Origin: Actinomadura graeca | Lineage (GTDB): Bacteria > Actinomycetota > Actinomycetes > Streptosporangiales > Streptosporangiaceae | Assembly (NCBI RefSeq): GCF_019175365.1 | Contig: NZ_CP059572.1 | Location: 7,130,001-7,194,000 of the forward strand | Direction of reading: 5' to 3' | DNA: 64,000 nt | Part shown: positions 45,319-53,579 of the stretch, one piece after another | Position numbering within the stretch: the stretch's first letter is position 1 | Layout of the letters: each line of letters opens with the position of its first letter | Position numbers and translations under genes: made by a program | Notes under the pieces: model-generated | Told to the model about the DNA's origin: nothing | What the model saw: only the letters and a program-made list of their open reading frames with translations | Databases searched by the model: none

Positions 45319-46929
45319 GTGCCGAACGTCCCTGGGAAGAGGGCCGCCGCCGCGACGGCCGCCGCCGCAGTCCTGCTCGGGTCCGCCATGTCCGCCGCCT
45401 TGGGCGCGCCCGCCACCGCCGCGGCGCCCGCGAGGACGGGTCCCGACCCCGCGCCGCGTCCCGCCGGGCTCGCGTGGACGTCCTGCCCCGCCAAGGACCC
45501 CGTGGAGAAGGGGCGCCTCAAGGGCCTGCAGTGCGCGTCCCTCCGGGTCCCGCTCGACCACGGCCGTCCGCAGGGCAGGCAGATCACCCTCGCGCTCACC
45601 CGCGCCCGGCACACCGCGCCGCGTTCCAAGGGCGTGGTGCTGCTGAACCGCGGCGGCCCCGGCGCCCACGGACGCGACCTGCCGGCCGCCTTCACCTCGG
45701 GGCTGCCGAAGAAGGTCGCGGCGGCCTACGACTGGATCGGCTACGACCCGCGCGGCGTGGGAGCGAGCAAGCCCGCGCTGGTCTGCGACAAGGGCTACCA
45801 GGACCCGGGCCGCCCGCGCGCCGACTCCGTCCCCGCGGGCCCGGCGGAGGAGACGGCCTGGACGGGACGCGCCCGGTCCTACGCCGACGACTGCGCCAAG
45901 AAGTACCGGGCGATCCTCCCGCACATGGGCACGGCGGACTGGGCCCGTGACATGGACGCGATCCGGCAGGCACTCCGCCAGGACAGGATCAACTTCTTCG
46001 GCTATTCCTACGGCAGCTACCTGGGCGCGGTCTACGCGACGATGTTCCCCGGCCGCGTCCGCCGGATGGTGCTGGACAGCGTCGTCCACCCGGGCCGTGT
46101 CTGGTACGACGCCAACCTCGACCAGAACGTGGCGTTCGAGAAGCGGATCAGGGCCTATTTCGACTGGATCGCCCGCCATGAGAAGACCTACGGGCTCGGC
46201 CGGACGGGGGAGGAGGTCGCCGCCTCCTACGCGAGGGTCCGTGCGGCGGTCAAGGCCGCGCCGATCGGCGGGAAGGTCGGCGCGTCCGAACTGGACGACG
46301 TGTTCCTCACCGACGGCTACGGCGACCACACCTGGGCCGCCCACGCCTCAGCGCTGTCGGCCTACGCCGTCCGGCACGAGACCAGGCCCCTCGGCAAGGC
46401 GTGGCAGCCCCCTGGCTGGCTGGACCAGAACAACTACGCCGTCTACAACGCCGTCCAATGCCGCGACGCCCCCTGGCCGCGCGACTGGAGCCGCTGGCAC
46501 GCCGACAGCGAGCGGCTCTTCCGCGAGGGTTACCGTTTCGAGACCTGGAGCAACACCTGGTACAACGCCCCCTGCGCCTTCTGGGGCGTGCCCGGGGGCC
46601 CGGTCCCCGAGGTGCACGGCGCCTCCTCGCTGCCGCCGCTGCTCCTTGTCCAGGCCACCGGCGACGCCGCCACCCCCTATCCCGGCGCGCTGGAGATGCA
46701 CCGCAGGTTCCCGGCGTCCCGTCTGGTGACGCAGGTCGGCGGCGGCAACCACGGGGTCTCGATGTCCGGTGACAAGTGCGTGGACGCGGCCGTCGCCGCC
46801 TATCTCGCCACCGGCAGGATCCCCGCCGACCGGCCCGGCCCCGACGCGGAATGCCCAGCCGGGCCGCCCCCCGAGCCCGCCCACACCAAGAACGGCGGAC
46901 GGAACGGGCGGTCCACCGTGCCGCGGTGA
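45319..46929 (+). CDS. Secreted alpha/beta hydrolase (tripeptidyl aminopeptidase-like) 3
   Basis: The third tandem paralogue (536 residues) has a signal peptide (KRAAAATAAAAVLLGSAMSA), LLNRGGPGAHG in the oxyanion loop, the nucleophile Ser230 in FGYSYGSYLG, and LLVQATGDAATPYPGALEMH with His in GGGNHGVSMSG at the end. It is more diverged than copies 1 and 2 and its leader lacks the full 44-bp block, so it is the oldest copy or under different control. GTG at 45319 follows GCGGGA. The basic C-terminal tail (HTKNGGRNGRSTVPR) is not shared. Confidence 0.86.
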   Translation: MPNVPGKRAAAATAAAAVLLGSAMSAALGAPATAAAPARTGPDPAPRPAGLAWTSCPAKDPVEKGRLKGLQCASLRVPLDHGRPQGRQITLALTRARHTAPRSKGVVLLNRGGPGAHGRDLPAAFTSGLPKKVAAAYDWIGYDPRGVGASKPALVCDKGYQDPGRPRADSVPAGPAEETAWTGRARSYADDCAKKYRAILPHMGTADWARDMDAIRQALRQDRINFFGYSYGSYLGAVYATMFPGRVRRMVLDSVVHPGRVWYDANLDQNVAFEKRIRAYFDWIARHEKTYGLGRTGEEVAASYARVRAAVKAAPIGGKVGASELDDVFLTDGYGDHTWAAHASALSAYAVRHETRPLGKAWQPPGWLDQNNYAVYNAVQCRDAPWPRDWSRWHADSERLFREGYRFETWSNTWYNAPCAFWGVPGGPVPEVHGASSLPPLLLVQATGDAATPYPGALEMHRRFPASRLVTQVGGGNHGVSMSGDKCVDAAVAAYLATGRIPADRPGPDAECPAGPPPEPAHTKNGGRNGRSTVPR

Positions 46930-47037
46930 AGGGATCCGGGTGCGGTACCCGGCCCGCGGACGTCATAGGCTTGTCTGCGTGGTGCTGACAGTGCAGACGG
47001 CCGCGCGGGGACCGGTCCCGTCCCGGAGCCGGTAGCC

Positions 47038-47886
47038 GTGCGCATGCTCGGGTCGCTCCCGGTGCGGGTCCTGGACGACCGTCACCGGGCGGCGGCGCTC
47101 GCCATCCTGGACGCCGATCCGGTGGCGAACGTGTTCGTCGGATCCCGCGTGCACGCCGCCGGGCTCGACCCGCGCCGCCTCGGCGCCCAGATGTGGGGCT
47201 ATCTGCGTGACGGCCGGCTCGTCTCCCTCTGCTACTCCGGCGCGAACCTCATCCCCGTCGCCGCGGGCCCCGGTGCGGTCCGCGCGTTCGCGGAGCGGGC
47301 GCAGGCGCAGGGCCGGCGCTGTTCGTCGATCGTCGGCCCGGTGGGGCCCGTGGGGGACCTGTGGGAGATCCTGGCGCCCTACTGGGGGCCGCCCCGCGCC
47401 GTCCGGGCCGTCCAGCCGGTGATGGCCACCTCGTCCGTTCCGGACGTCCCGCCCGACACGGCGGTGCGCCGCGTCCGGATGGAGGAGTTCGACATCGTCT
47501 ACCCGGCCTGCGTCGCCATGTTCACCGAGGAGGTCGGCGTCTCGCCGAACGTCGGGGACGGCGGGGTGCTCTACCGCGCCCGGGTCGCCGAGCTGATCCG
47601 CGACGGCCGCGCGTTCGCCCGGATCGAGGACGGCCGGGTCGTGTTCAAGGCCGAGGTCGGCGCCGTCACCCCGCGGGCCTGCCAGGTCCAGGGCGTCTGG
47701 GTGCCGCCCGATCTGCGCGGGCAGGGCCGGTCGATCACGGGGATGTCCGCGGTCGTCCGGGAGGCGCTGCACGGCATCGCGCCGACGGTGTCCTTGTACG
47801 TCAACGACTACAACAGCCGGGCGCGTGCCGCCTACCGTCACGTGGGGTTCACCGAGACGGGGTCGTTCATGTCAGTACTGTTCTAG
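47038..47886 (+). CDS. GNAT acetyltransferase (Rv2867c-like)
   Basis: The 282-residue protein pairs an N-terminal DUF4081-type domain (LDADPVANVFVGSRVHAAGL, MWGYLRDGRLVSLCYSGANL) with a C-terminal GNAT domain (acetyl-CoA loop in VPPDLRGQGRSITGM, then VSLYVNDYNSRARAAYRHVG). This is the gene that normally follows ispG in actinobacteria (Rv2867c in M. tuberculosis); here the three peptidase genes separate them. The acceptor is unknown. GTG at 47038 is used because GGAG lies upstream; ATG at 47044 is possible. Confidence 0.87.
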   Translation: MRMLGSLPVRVLDDRHRAAALAILDADPVANVFVGSRVHAAGLDPRRLGAQMWGYLRDGRLVSLCYSGANLIPVAAGPGAVRAFAERAQAQGRRCSSIVGPVGPVGDLWEILAPYWGPPRAVRAVQPVMATSSVPDVPPDTAVRRVRMEEFDIVYPACVAMFTEEVGVSPNVGDGGVLYRARVAELIRDGRAFARIEDGRVVFKAEVGAVTPRACQVQGVWVPPDLRGQGRSITGMSAVVREALHGIAPTVSLYVNDYNSRARAAYRHVGFTETGSFMSVLF

Positions 47887-47930
47887 GTCCGTTCCAAGAT
47901 TGTCCTAGAGTGCCAGGTCCGCGTAGAAAC

Positions 47931-47965
47931 CTGACGAAAGGTCGCAGGACGGGTACCATCCGGCC
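47931..47965 (+). promoter_or_regulatory. Leaderless promoter of the HTH gene at 47966
   Basis: A -35 element CTGACG (47931-47936), a 17-base spacer and -10 TACCAT (47954-47959) are followed after 6 bases by the GTG start. The predicted transcription start coincides with the start codon. Confidence 0.65.
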
Positions 47966-49024
47966 GTGGAGTTCGCCGGTGCACTGCGGCAGGCCATCCA
48001 GGCGAGCGGGCTGACCCTGGAACGGATCCGGCACCGGCTCGGCCAGCGTGGCCTGACCGTCAGCGTCGCCACGCTCAGCTATTGGCAGCGTGGCCGTAGC
48101 CGACCGCGCTCGCGGGCCGTCGTGACGACGCTGGAGGAGATCCTCCAGGTGCCCGCGGGGACGCTCACCGAGCTGCTCGACGACCCCACGCCCACCGCGC
48201 CGCCCGTCCGCGGCGGCCCCGGCAGGGCCGGGAACGGCTCCGGGCCGTCCGGGCACGGTGACCGCGGCCGCGCCGCGGGCGACCTGTGGCCCGACCCGGA
48301 CCGGTACGCGGGCCTCGTCGCCCAGCTCGACCGGTCGGGCGACCACCGGCTGGAGCGCCTCGGCATCCACGACGTGTACCGGCTGGACGACGTCCGCCGC
48401 ACCTGGTCGCTGTCGGTGCGGACGGTGCTGCGCGCGGCGGGCGACGACATCGACCGCGTCGTCTGCGTCCACCAGACCGGCCCGGCCAAGACGGACTCCC
48501 CGCCGGACGGCACGGACCGCGCCGGCGCCCCGCCGCCCGGAACGGTTCACGGCGGGCCGCCCGGCGGCCACGGCGGGCTCGGATCCGGCGCGGGCGGGCC
48601 CGGCGGGGACGTGGAGCTGACCGGCGTGCGGTACTGCCGCCCCGGGCGGATCCGCGCCGAGGACGGGCTGATGGCGTTCGAGCTCGTCTTCGACCGGGTG
48701 CTGGCGGCGGGCGACACCGCGGTCGTGGAGTACGAGCTGGGCCCGGCGGGCGGCGTCCCGGTGGGCGTCGGGGCGTCCGGCGCCGGGGCATGGGTGGCCG
48801 ACGGCTACGAGCGGCGCTTCTCCCACCCCGTCCACGACTATGTCGCGATCATCCAGTTCGAGGGCGGCCGCCTCCCGGCCCGCTGCTACGGCTTCACGGC
48901 CGAGACCTCGGACGCGCCCCGCCGGCGGCTCGGCGAGCTGTGGATCGGCACGTCCGGCAGCGCGAACCTGGCCGTCGGCAACGTCCGGCGCGGCATCGTC
49001 GGCATCGAGTGGGAGTGGCACTGA
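47966..49024 (+). CDS. HTH protein with conserved WEW-ending effector domain, copy 1
   Basis: The 352-residue protein has an N-terminal HTH of XRE style (FAGALRQAIQASGLTLERIR, SVATLSYWQRGRSRPRS) and a Gly/Pro-rich middle. The beta-rich C-terminal domain of about 150 residues ends GRLPARCYGF...GIVGIEWEWH. The same plan, including LSYWQRGR.RP, ARCY and the final WEW, recurs in the next gene. Specific function is unknown; a DNA-binding regulator is inferred. The middle linker (about residues 170-215) is very low-complexity. A leaderless promoter precedes the GTG. Confidence 0.65.
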   Translation: MEFAGALRQAIQASGLTLERIRHRLGQRGLTVSVATLSYWQRGRSRPRSRAVVTTLEEILQVPAGTLTELLDDPTPTAPPVRGGPGRAGNGSGPSGHGDRGRAAGDLWPDPDRYAGLVAQLDRSGDHRLERLGIHDVYRLDDVRRTWSLSVRTVLRAAGDDIDRVVCVHQTGPAKTDSPPDGTDRAGAPPPGTVHGGPPGGHGGLGSGAGGPGGDVELTGVRYCRPGRIRAEDGLMAFELVFDRVLAAGDTAVVEYELGPAGGVPVGVGASGAGAWVADGYERRFSHPVHDYVAIIQFEGGRLPARCYGFTAETSDAPRRRLGELWIGTSGSANLAVGNVRRGIVGIEWEWH

Positions 49025-49482
49025 CCGGGACACGCCGATCACAGGGGCACCGAGCGGGCCGCACGCGTTCACACTGAAATCCAGTCCGGATCGAAACGTT
49101 GACGATCCGTCACGTGCTGTCTGAGTATCTGAACGTTCGCGCTTCGTGAACCCGGCCGCGTCCCGCGGCCGGCGATCCTCTCGTCGCGTTCCGTGGCCGG
49201 GCCGCCCCGGCCGAGGTCGGCGGCGAGACCCCCGGCGGCCGTCCGCGGCGCCGAACCCCCTGCTCACCACGTGCCCCAATAGTGACGCGCCCCGGAGCGA
49301 CCCCACGCCGGGACGTGGATCCGGGCCCCGGCGGCGGCCTCCGCGCCCCCCGGGGCTATGCGGTTGTGACAAATTGCTGTTGGATTTGAGACCTTGTTGG
49401 CCTTACAGTGAGCGCTGAAGTTGCAAGTGCAGTTGTCAGGGCCGTTACGGGGGCCGGCCGGAGCGGATCCGGAGGCCGAGCA
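49025..49482. other. Intergenic spacer, 458 bases
   Basis: No gene is supported. A hairpin CCGGCCGCG (49152-49160) / CGCGGCCGG (49164-49172) with a 3-base loop may terminate the upstream gene. From 49360 to 49410 the sequence is AT-richer and contains TTGTGAC, TTGAGA and TACAGT elements, a likely promoter for the next gene. Confidence 0.45.
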
Positions 49483-50391
49483 GTGCAGAGCGTAACGGAG
49501 GATGACCTACTACAGGTTCTGCAGTACGGTCCCTTCAATGTGGCCCTTCATGCGGCCATCCAGGCGCGGGGTCTCAGCCTCGAATCGCTGAGACGGCGCC
49601 TGGAGGACCAGGGAATCGCGGTCAGCCTTTCCACACTGAGTTATTGGCAGCGCGGCCGGACACGGCCCGAGCGCGCCGACTCGCTACGCGCGGTACGAGG
49701 ACTGGAGGTGATCCTCGAGCTTCCCCGCCACTCCCTGCTCACCCTGCTGAAACCGACCGCCGAGCGGTCGGCAGGGCCATGGCTCCCTCTCGAGGAGCTG
49801 TGTCCCGAGCCGGGTGTGAAGGACCTGCTGGACGAGATCGGCGACCGCGGTGAGCGTCAGCTCACCGGGCTCAGCCTGCACGACCAGCACGTCATCGGAC
49901 GCCGCAGGGAACTCCTGGAGGTGCGCACCCGCGCCGTCTTCCAGGCCCAGCAGCGCGGCGTCGACCGCTGGATCACCGTCTACCATCACCCGCAGGGCAT
50001 CCTGCCCTCCTCACGCACCGCGCGCGGCTGCCGTTTCGGCCGCGTCCGGATGGACGAGGCCAGCGGCCTGATCGCCGCCGAGCTTCTGTTCGACCGGGCC
50101 CTCGGGCGCGGTGAGACCTACCTGCTGGAGTACGGGTTCGGATTCGACGAGACCGGACCCGTCGTCACCGAGGAAGGACGCGGGTTCCGCACGCCGCAGC
50201 ACGAGTTCCTCATCGAGGTGCGCTTCCACCCGGCGATGCTCCCCGCCCGTTGCTACCGGACCTGGCGTCCCGACGGCCACACCGCGCTGAAGGACTCCGC
50301 CGACCTGCGGATGTCCAGCTACCACAGCGTCCACTTCATCGAGTTCGGCATGGCCGCCGGCTTCCACGGCATCCGCTGGGAATGGGACTGA
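49483..50391 (+). CDS. HTH protein with conserved WEW-ending effector domain, copy 2
   Basis: The 302-residue paralogue of the gene at 47966 has an HTH segment FNVALHAAIQARGLSLESLR with VSLSTLSYWQRGRTRPERAD. The C-terminal domain runs from RTRAVFQAQQRGVDRWITVY to MLPARCYRTW and GFHGIRWEWD. It has none of the low-complexity linker of copy 1. GTG at 49483 has GGAGG 7 bases upstream; GTG at 49408 would add 25 residues. The two copies are adjacent but have separate promoters. Likely a regulator; ligand and targets are unknown. Confidence 0.65.
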   Translation: MQSVTEDDLLQVLQYGPFNVALHAAIQARGLSLESLRRRLEDQGIAVSLSTLSYWQRGRTRPERADSLRAVRGLEVILELPRHSLLTLLKPTAERSAGPWLPLEELCPEPGVKDLLDEIGDRGERQLTGLSLHDQHVIGRRRELLEVRTRAVFQAQQRGVDRWITVYHHPQGILPSSRTARGCRFGRVRMDEASGLIAAELLFDRALGRGETYLLEYGFGFDETGPVVTEEGRGFRTPQHEFLIEVRFHPAMLPARCYRTWRPDGHTALKDSADLRMSSYHSVHFIEFGMAAGFHGIRWEWD

Positions 50392-50408
50392 ACCCTCGCT
50401 TCCACGGC

Positions 50409-50438
50409 ACGGCCCCTCGCCCACCGGCGGGGGGCCGT
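50409..50438. terminator. Hairpin between convergent genes
   Basis: ACGGCCCC (50409-50416) and GGGGCCGT (50431-50438) form an 8-bp stem, extendable imperfectly by flanking CGGC/GCCG pairing. It lies between the HTH gene and the convergent DUF3037 gene. No T run. Confidence 0.5.
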
Positions 50439-50460
50439 CGCCGTGCCGGGCCCCGGCCGC

Positions 50461-50871
50461 CTACTTGGTGAGGTGCACCAGCAGGCCGAGGAGGCGGTCC
50501 AGTTCCCCGGCGGGGTCGTCGGTGAGGCCCGCGTGGACGGGGCCCGGCTGGACGATCGTGCTGCGCGGGGCGGTGAGCCAGCGGAACCGGGCGCCGGGCG
50601 CCTCGGCGGCGGCCTGGCCGGCGCGCTCGCCGCCGCAGCAGACCGCGTCCACCCCCCGCAGGGCCGAGCGCACGCCGTCCAGGTCCAAGGACGGGTCGAG
50701 CGCGAGCAGGCGCCCCTCGTCGAGGTGGGTGCGGCAGCCGAGGTAGTCCAGGGCGCGGCAGTAGACCACCACGCCCACGTTCATGGTCTCGCCCCGCTCG
50801 ACCCGGGGGACCACGCGGAGCGTCGCGTACTCGAAGACCGTCGGCTCCGAGGCCGTCCTGATGTTGGTCAT
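50461..50871 (-). CDS. DUF3037 protein
   Basis: The 136-residue protein has the DUF3037 signature: an N-terminal FEYATLRVVPRVERGETMNV, then GVVVYCRALDYLGCR and a C-terminal PGPVHAGLTDDPAGELDRLL. The family is of unknown function and is typically encoded next to a HipA-like kinase, as here. ATG at 50871 overlaps the kinase stop (ATGA), so the two are co-translated. It has no membrane segment or catalytic motif that I can see and may be a partner or modulator of the kinase. Confidence 0.8.
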   Translation of the reverse strand: MTNIRTASEPTVFEYATLRVVPRVERGETMNVGVVVYCRALDYLGCRTHLDEGRLLALDPSLDLDGVRSALRGVDAVCCGGERAGQAAAEAPGARFRWLTAPRSTIVQPGPVHAGLTDDPAGELDRLLGLLVHLTK

Positions 50872-51695
50872 GCGGGGCCGCCGAGCCGGCCGGGGCGGTT
50901 CCCGCCGCGGCCCGCGGCCGGGCGCGGCGTGCGGCCCGCGACGTCCAGGTCGGGGAGCCAGTCGCGGGGCTTGCCGGCGCGGGGGAGCAGGATGTCGAGG
51001 TAGCCGTCCCGCAGCGCGGCGGGGTCGGCGAACCCCGGCTCGCCCTCCAGCCAGCGATCGGGGACGAGCCCCGTCACCTCCCGCAGCAGGCTCTCGGTGA
51101 TCTTCGGGGCGAGCTGGGCCTCCGCGGCCTCCAGCTCCGTCGCGTACGGGGTCAGGACATGGTCGTCGACGTCGTAGGGACCGGCGAACAGGCGGGTCGC
51201 GTTCGCCCACGCGTGGTGGAAGATCAGGCTCGCGCCGTGGTCGATCAGCCACACGTCCCGGTGCCAGACGAGCATGTTCGGGTTGCGCCAGCTCCGGTCG
51301 ACGTTGCCGATGAACGCGTCGAACCACAGCACCCGCGAGGCGAACAGGGGGTCGGCGTGCCAGCCGAGGGGGTCGAACCCGAGGGAGCCGGGCAGGAAGT
51401 CGATGCCGAGGTTCCAGCCGGGGCTGGCCTTCAGCAGGTCCTGGACGTCGGGGTCGGGCTCGTGCCGCCCGATCGCCGGGTCGAGGTCGATGAGGACCTG
51501 GTCGGGGACCCGCAGCCCCAGCCGCCGGGCCAGCTCGCCCGCGACCACCTCGGCGATGAGCGCCTTGCGGCCCTGCCCGGCGCCGTGGAACTTCATGACG
51601 TACGTGCCGAGGTCGTCGGCCTCGACGACGCCGGGCAGCGACCCGCCCTCGCGCAGCGGCGTCACGTAGCGGATGGCTGTGACATGTGGCAACAC
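50868..51695 (-). CDS. HipA-like kinase domain protein
   Basis: The 275-residue protein resembles the stand-alone HipA-like kinase family: VEADDLGTYVMKFHGAGQGR contains the nucleotide-binding Lys, WFDAFIGNVDRSWRNPNMLV gives the catalytic Asp-Asn pair, and WLIDHGASLIFHH supplies the metal-binding Asp. It is shorter than toxin HipA and lacks its N-terminal domain; there is no HipB gene. The partner is DUF3037. GTG at 51695 is preferred because a TACCGT box ends 7 bases upstream (leaderless); GTG at 51704 is an alternative. Substrate unknown. Confidence 0.78.
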   Translation of the reverse strand: MLPHVTAIRYVTPLREGGSLPGVVEADDLGTYVMKFHGAGQGRKALIAEVVAGELARRLGLRVPDQVLIDLDPAIGRHEPDPDVQDLLKASPGWNLGIDFLPGSLGFDPLGWHADPLFASRVLWFDAFIGNVDRSWRNPNMLVWHRDVWLIDHGASLIFHHAWANATRLFAGPYDVDDHVLTPYATELEAAEAQLAPKITESLLREVTGLVPDRWLEGEPGFADPAALRDGYLDILLPRAGKPRDWLPDLDVAGRTPRPAAGRGGNRPGRLGGPA

Positions 51696-51702
51696 GCACG
51701 TC

Positions 51703-51741
51703 ACGGTATCGGCTGGACGCGCGGCCGGGATAATCATCGGC
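51703..51741. promoter_or_regulatory. Compact divergent leaderless promoters
   Basis: Only 46 bases separate the HipA-like start (51695, minus) from the cyclase start (51742, plus). The minus -10 TACCGT occupies 51708-51703 and the plus -10 GATAAT occupies 51729-51734, each 7 bases from its start codon. The two -35 regions must overlap, so expression is probably mutually exclusive or coupled. Confidence 0.55.
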
Positions 51742-52413
51742 ATGGGCGCTGAACTCGTCGACCTTTCCGTCCCCCTCGTCACCGGAATGCCGGTCTACCC
51801 GGGCGATCCCGAGGTGGAGGCGGTGCCGGCGCTGACGGTCGCCGCGTCCGGCGTGAACGTCCTGCGCCTGCACATGGGCTCGCAGTCGGGCACGCACGTC
51901 GACGCCCCGTTCCACATCGACGACGCGCTGCCCCGCCTGGACGAGCTCCCCCTCGGCCTCTTCACCGGCCCCGCGGTCGTGATGGACGCGCGCGGCCTCC
52001 CGCCCCGCACGCCGATCCCCCCGGACGCCCTCCCGGACGGGCTGGCGCCCGGCACCGTCCTCCTCATCGCCACCGGCTGGTCGGCGCACTGGGGGACGGA
52101 CGCCTACCTCGCGCACCCCTACCCGGCCCCGGAGACGGCGGAGGCGATCGTCGCCCGCGGGGTCCGCACCGTGGGGATCGACGCGCTGAGCGTGGACCGC
52201 ACACCCCCGCCGGGGTCCGAGGACTTCTCGCTGGCGGCCCACCGGGTGCTGTGCGGCGCGGGCGCGGTGATCGCCGAGAACCTCACCGGGCTCGGACGGC
52301 TGCTGGACGCGCGCGCGGAGAGGCTGTCCGTCGAGGTCGATCTGTTCCCGCTCGCCCTGGCCGGGGCGGACGGCGCGCCGGTCCGGGCCGTCGCCCGCCT
52401 GCGCCCCGCCTGA
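51742..52413 (+). CDS. Cyclase-family metal hydrolase (kynurenine formamidase-like)
   Basis: The 223-residue enzyme belongs to the cyclase/kynurenine formamidase family. LSVPLVTGMPVYPGDPEVEA starts the fold, GSQSGTHVDAPFHID holds the metal-binding His/Asp cluster, and TVGIDALSVD and ENLTGL complete the site. Members hydrolyse N-formylkynurenine or isatin or act in polyketide metabolism. No tryptophan catabolism genes are adjacent, so the substrate is open. It is leaderless from a GATAAT -10 and divergent from the HipA-like pair. Confidence 0.85.
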   Translation: MGAELVDLSVPLVTGMPVYPGDPEVEAVPALTVAASGVNVLRLHMGSQSGTHVDAPFHIDDALPRLDELPLGLFTGPAVVMDARGLPPRTPIPPDALPDGLAPGTVLLIATGWSAHWGTDAYLAHPYPAPETAEAIVARGVRTVGIDALSVDRTPPPGSEDFSLAAHRVLCGAGAVIAENLTGLGRLLDARAERLSVEVDLFPLALAGADGAPVRAVARLRPA

Positions 52414-52431
52414 GCACGGCGGAGCGGCCGG

Positions 52432-52929
52432 TCAGCGGATCATGCGGAAGCAGAAGAACGTCGGGAACCGGTAGCACTCGCCCTTGCCCGCCTTCACCGC
52501 GCCCAGGATCAGGAACACCCACTGCCCGATCAGCAGCTCCAGGTAGGGCAGGATCAACGGGACGAGGAAGACCGGGTTCTCGGCGGCGATCGCGGGCGGG
52601 ACGCAGACCGCCGCGACCGCGAGCAGATGGATCAGCAGCGTGATCTGGAAGTTCAGCGACTGCGCCGCGTGGAACCGGATGAACGCCGACTCCCGCTTCT
52701 TCACGAAGTAGATGATCAGCGGTGCGAGGAACCCGACCAGCAGGACCCCCATGTACGTGAAGATCGCCCACGTCGGGTCGTTGCCCTGGACCTGGCCGGG
52801 CGGCCCGTGGGGGACGCCGGGAGGGCCGTACCCCCAGCGCGGGTCGTACTGCCCGCCGTAGGGTCCCTGGAACGGCGGCGGCCGGTCGCCGGGACCCGGA
52901 GGTGGCGGCGGAGGAGGCTGTTCGGTCAT
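52432..52929 (-). CDS. DUF4870 membrane protein with Pro-rich N-terminus
   Basis: The 165-residue protein starts with a run of prolines and a Gly/Pro/Tyr-rich segment of about 55 residues. The DUF4870 membrane domain follows: WAIFTYMGVLLVGFLAPLII, then YFVKKRESAFIRFHAAQSLN with FQITLLIHLLAVAAVCVPPA, and a third helix YLELLIGQWVFLILGAVKAG before the typical KGECYRFPTFF end. The family is widespread and of unknown function. ATG at 52929 is used; an in-frame GTG lies immediately upstream. Confidence 0.8.
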   Translation of the reverse strand: MTEQPPPPPPPGPGDRPPPFQGPYGGQYDPRWGYGPPGVPHGPPGQVQGNDPTWAIFTYMGVLLVGFLAPLIIYFVKKRESAFIRFHAAQSLNFQITLLIHLLAVAAVCVPPAIAAENPVFLVPLILPYLELLIGQWVFLILGAVKAGKGECYRFPTFFCFRMIR

Positions 52930-53036
52930 CACGAGGAATCTACCGTGGCGCGGCCCGGCGGGGACGGGTCCCGAAGGCGGAGAGGACGACCGGGCCCGGA
53001 CGGCGGGCTCGGAGGCGGGCTCGGAGGCGGGCGCGG

Positions 53037-53552
53037 TCAGTACTCGTACACCTTGACCGTCGCCGGCTGGTCGTACCAGGTCGCGACGACGGAAGAGGTG
53101 CGCTTGTCGGTGAGGAAGTCGACGCGCAGCCAGCCGCCCGCCTCCGTCACGCGCGTCTCGTACCCGGGGTTCGGCGTCGCCGACACCAGCCGCACCCGGC
53201 CGCCCGTGAACGACATCGCCGCCTGCCCGCCGCGCGTCGCGTAGCTGCGGACCTTGCCCGCGGGCCGCGGCGTCCCGGAGGCGTCCGGCCTGGCCGGCGC
53301 CTTCTCCGGGGTCGGTGTCGGGGCCCGGTCCTGGCCCGCGGCGGGCCCCGGCCGGACGGTCGGGGAGCCGATGCTCGTCGGTCCCTGCGGCACGGACGGG
53401 CTGGCATGGATGACCGGTCCCGCCATCGGCGGCGTCGCCGACCGCTCCGACACCGTGTCGCGCACGACGCCGCGCACACCGAGCCAGGAGAACGTCACCG
53501 CGAGTGCGGTCACTCCGGCCCACGGCGCAACATATGACATCGCGCGACGCAT
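53037..53552 (-). CDS. Membrane-anchored hypothetical protein
   Basis: The 171-residue protein has one N-terminal helix (APWAGVTALAVTFSWLGVRG), a long Pro/Ala/Ser/Thr-rich extracytoplasmic linker and a compact C-terminal domain of about 65 residues (GGQAAMSFTGGRVRLVSATP, LRVDFLTDKRTSSVVATWYD). I do not recognise a family. ATG at 53552 or GTG at 53558 could start it. It is divergent from the two-component system at 53580 with fewer than 30 bases between starts, so it may be a target or accessory sensor of that system. Confidence 0.6.
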   Translation of the reverse strand: MRRAMSYVAPWAGVTALAVTFSWLGVRGVVRDTVSERSATPPMAGPVIHASPSVPQGPTSIGSPTVRPGPAAGQDRAPTPTPEKAPARPDASGTPRPAGKVRSYATRGGQAAMSFTGGRVRLVSATPNPGYETRVTEAGGWLRVDFLTDKRTSSVVATWYDQPATVKVYEY

Positions 53553-53579
53553 GGGCACATGGTGGCATACGGTTCCGCC

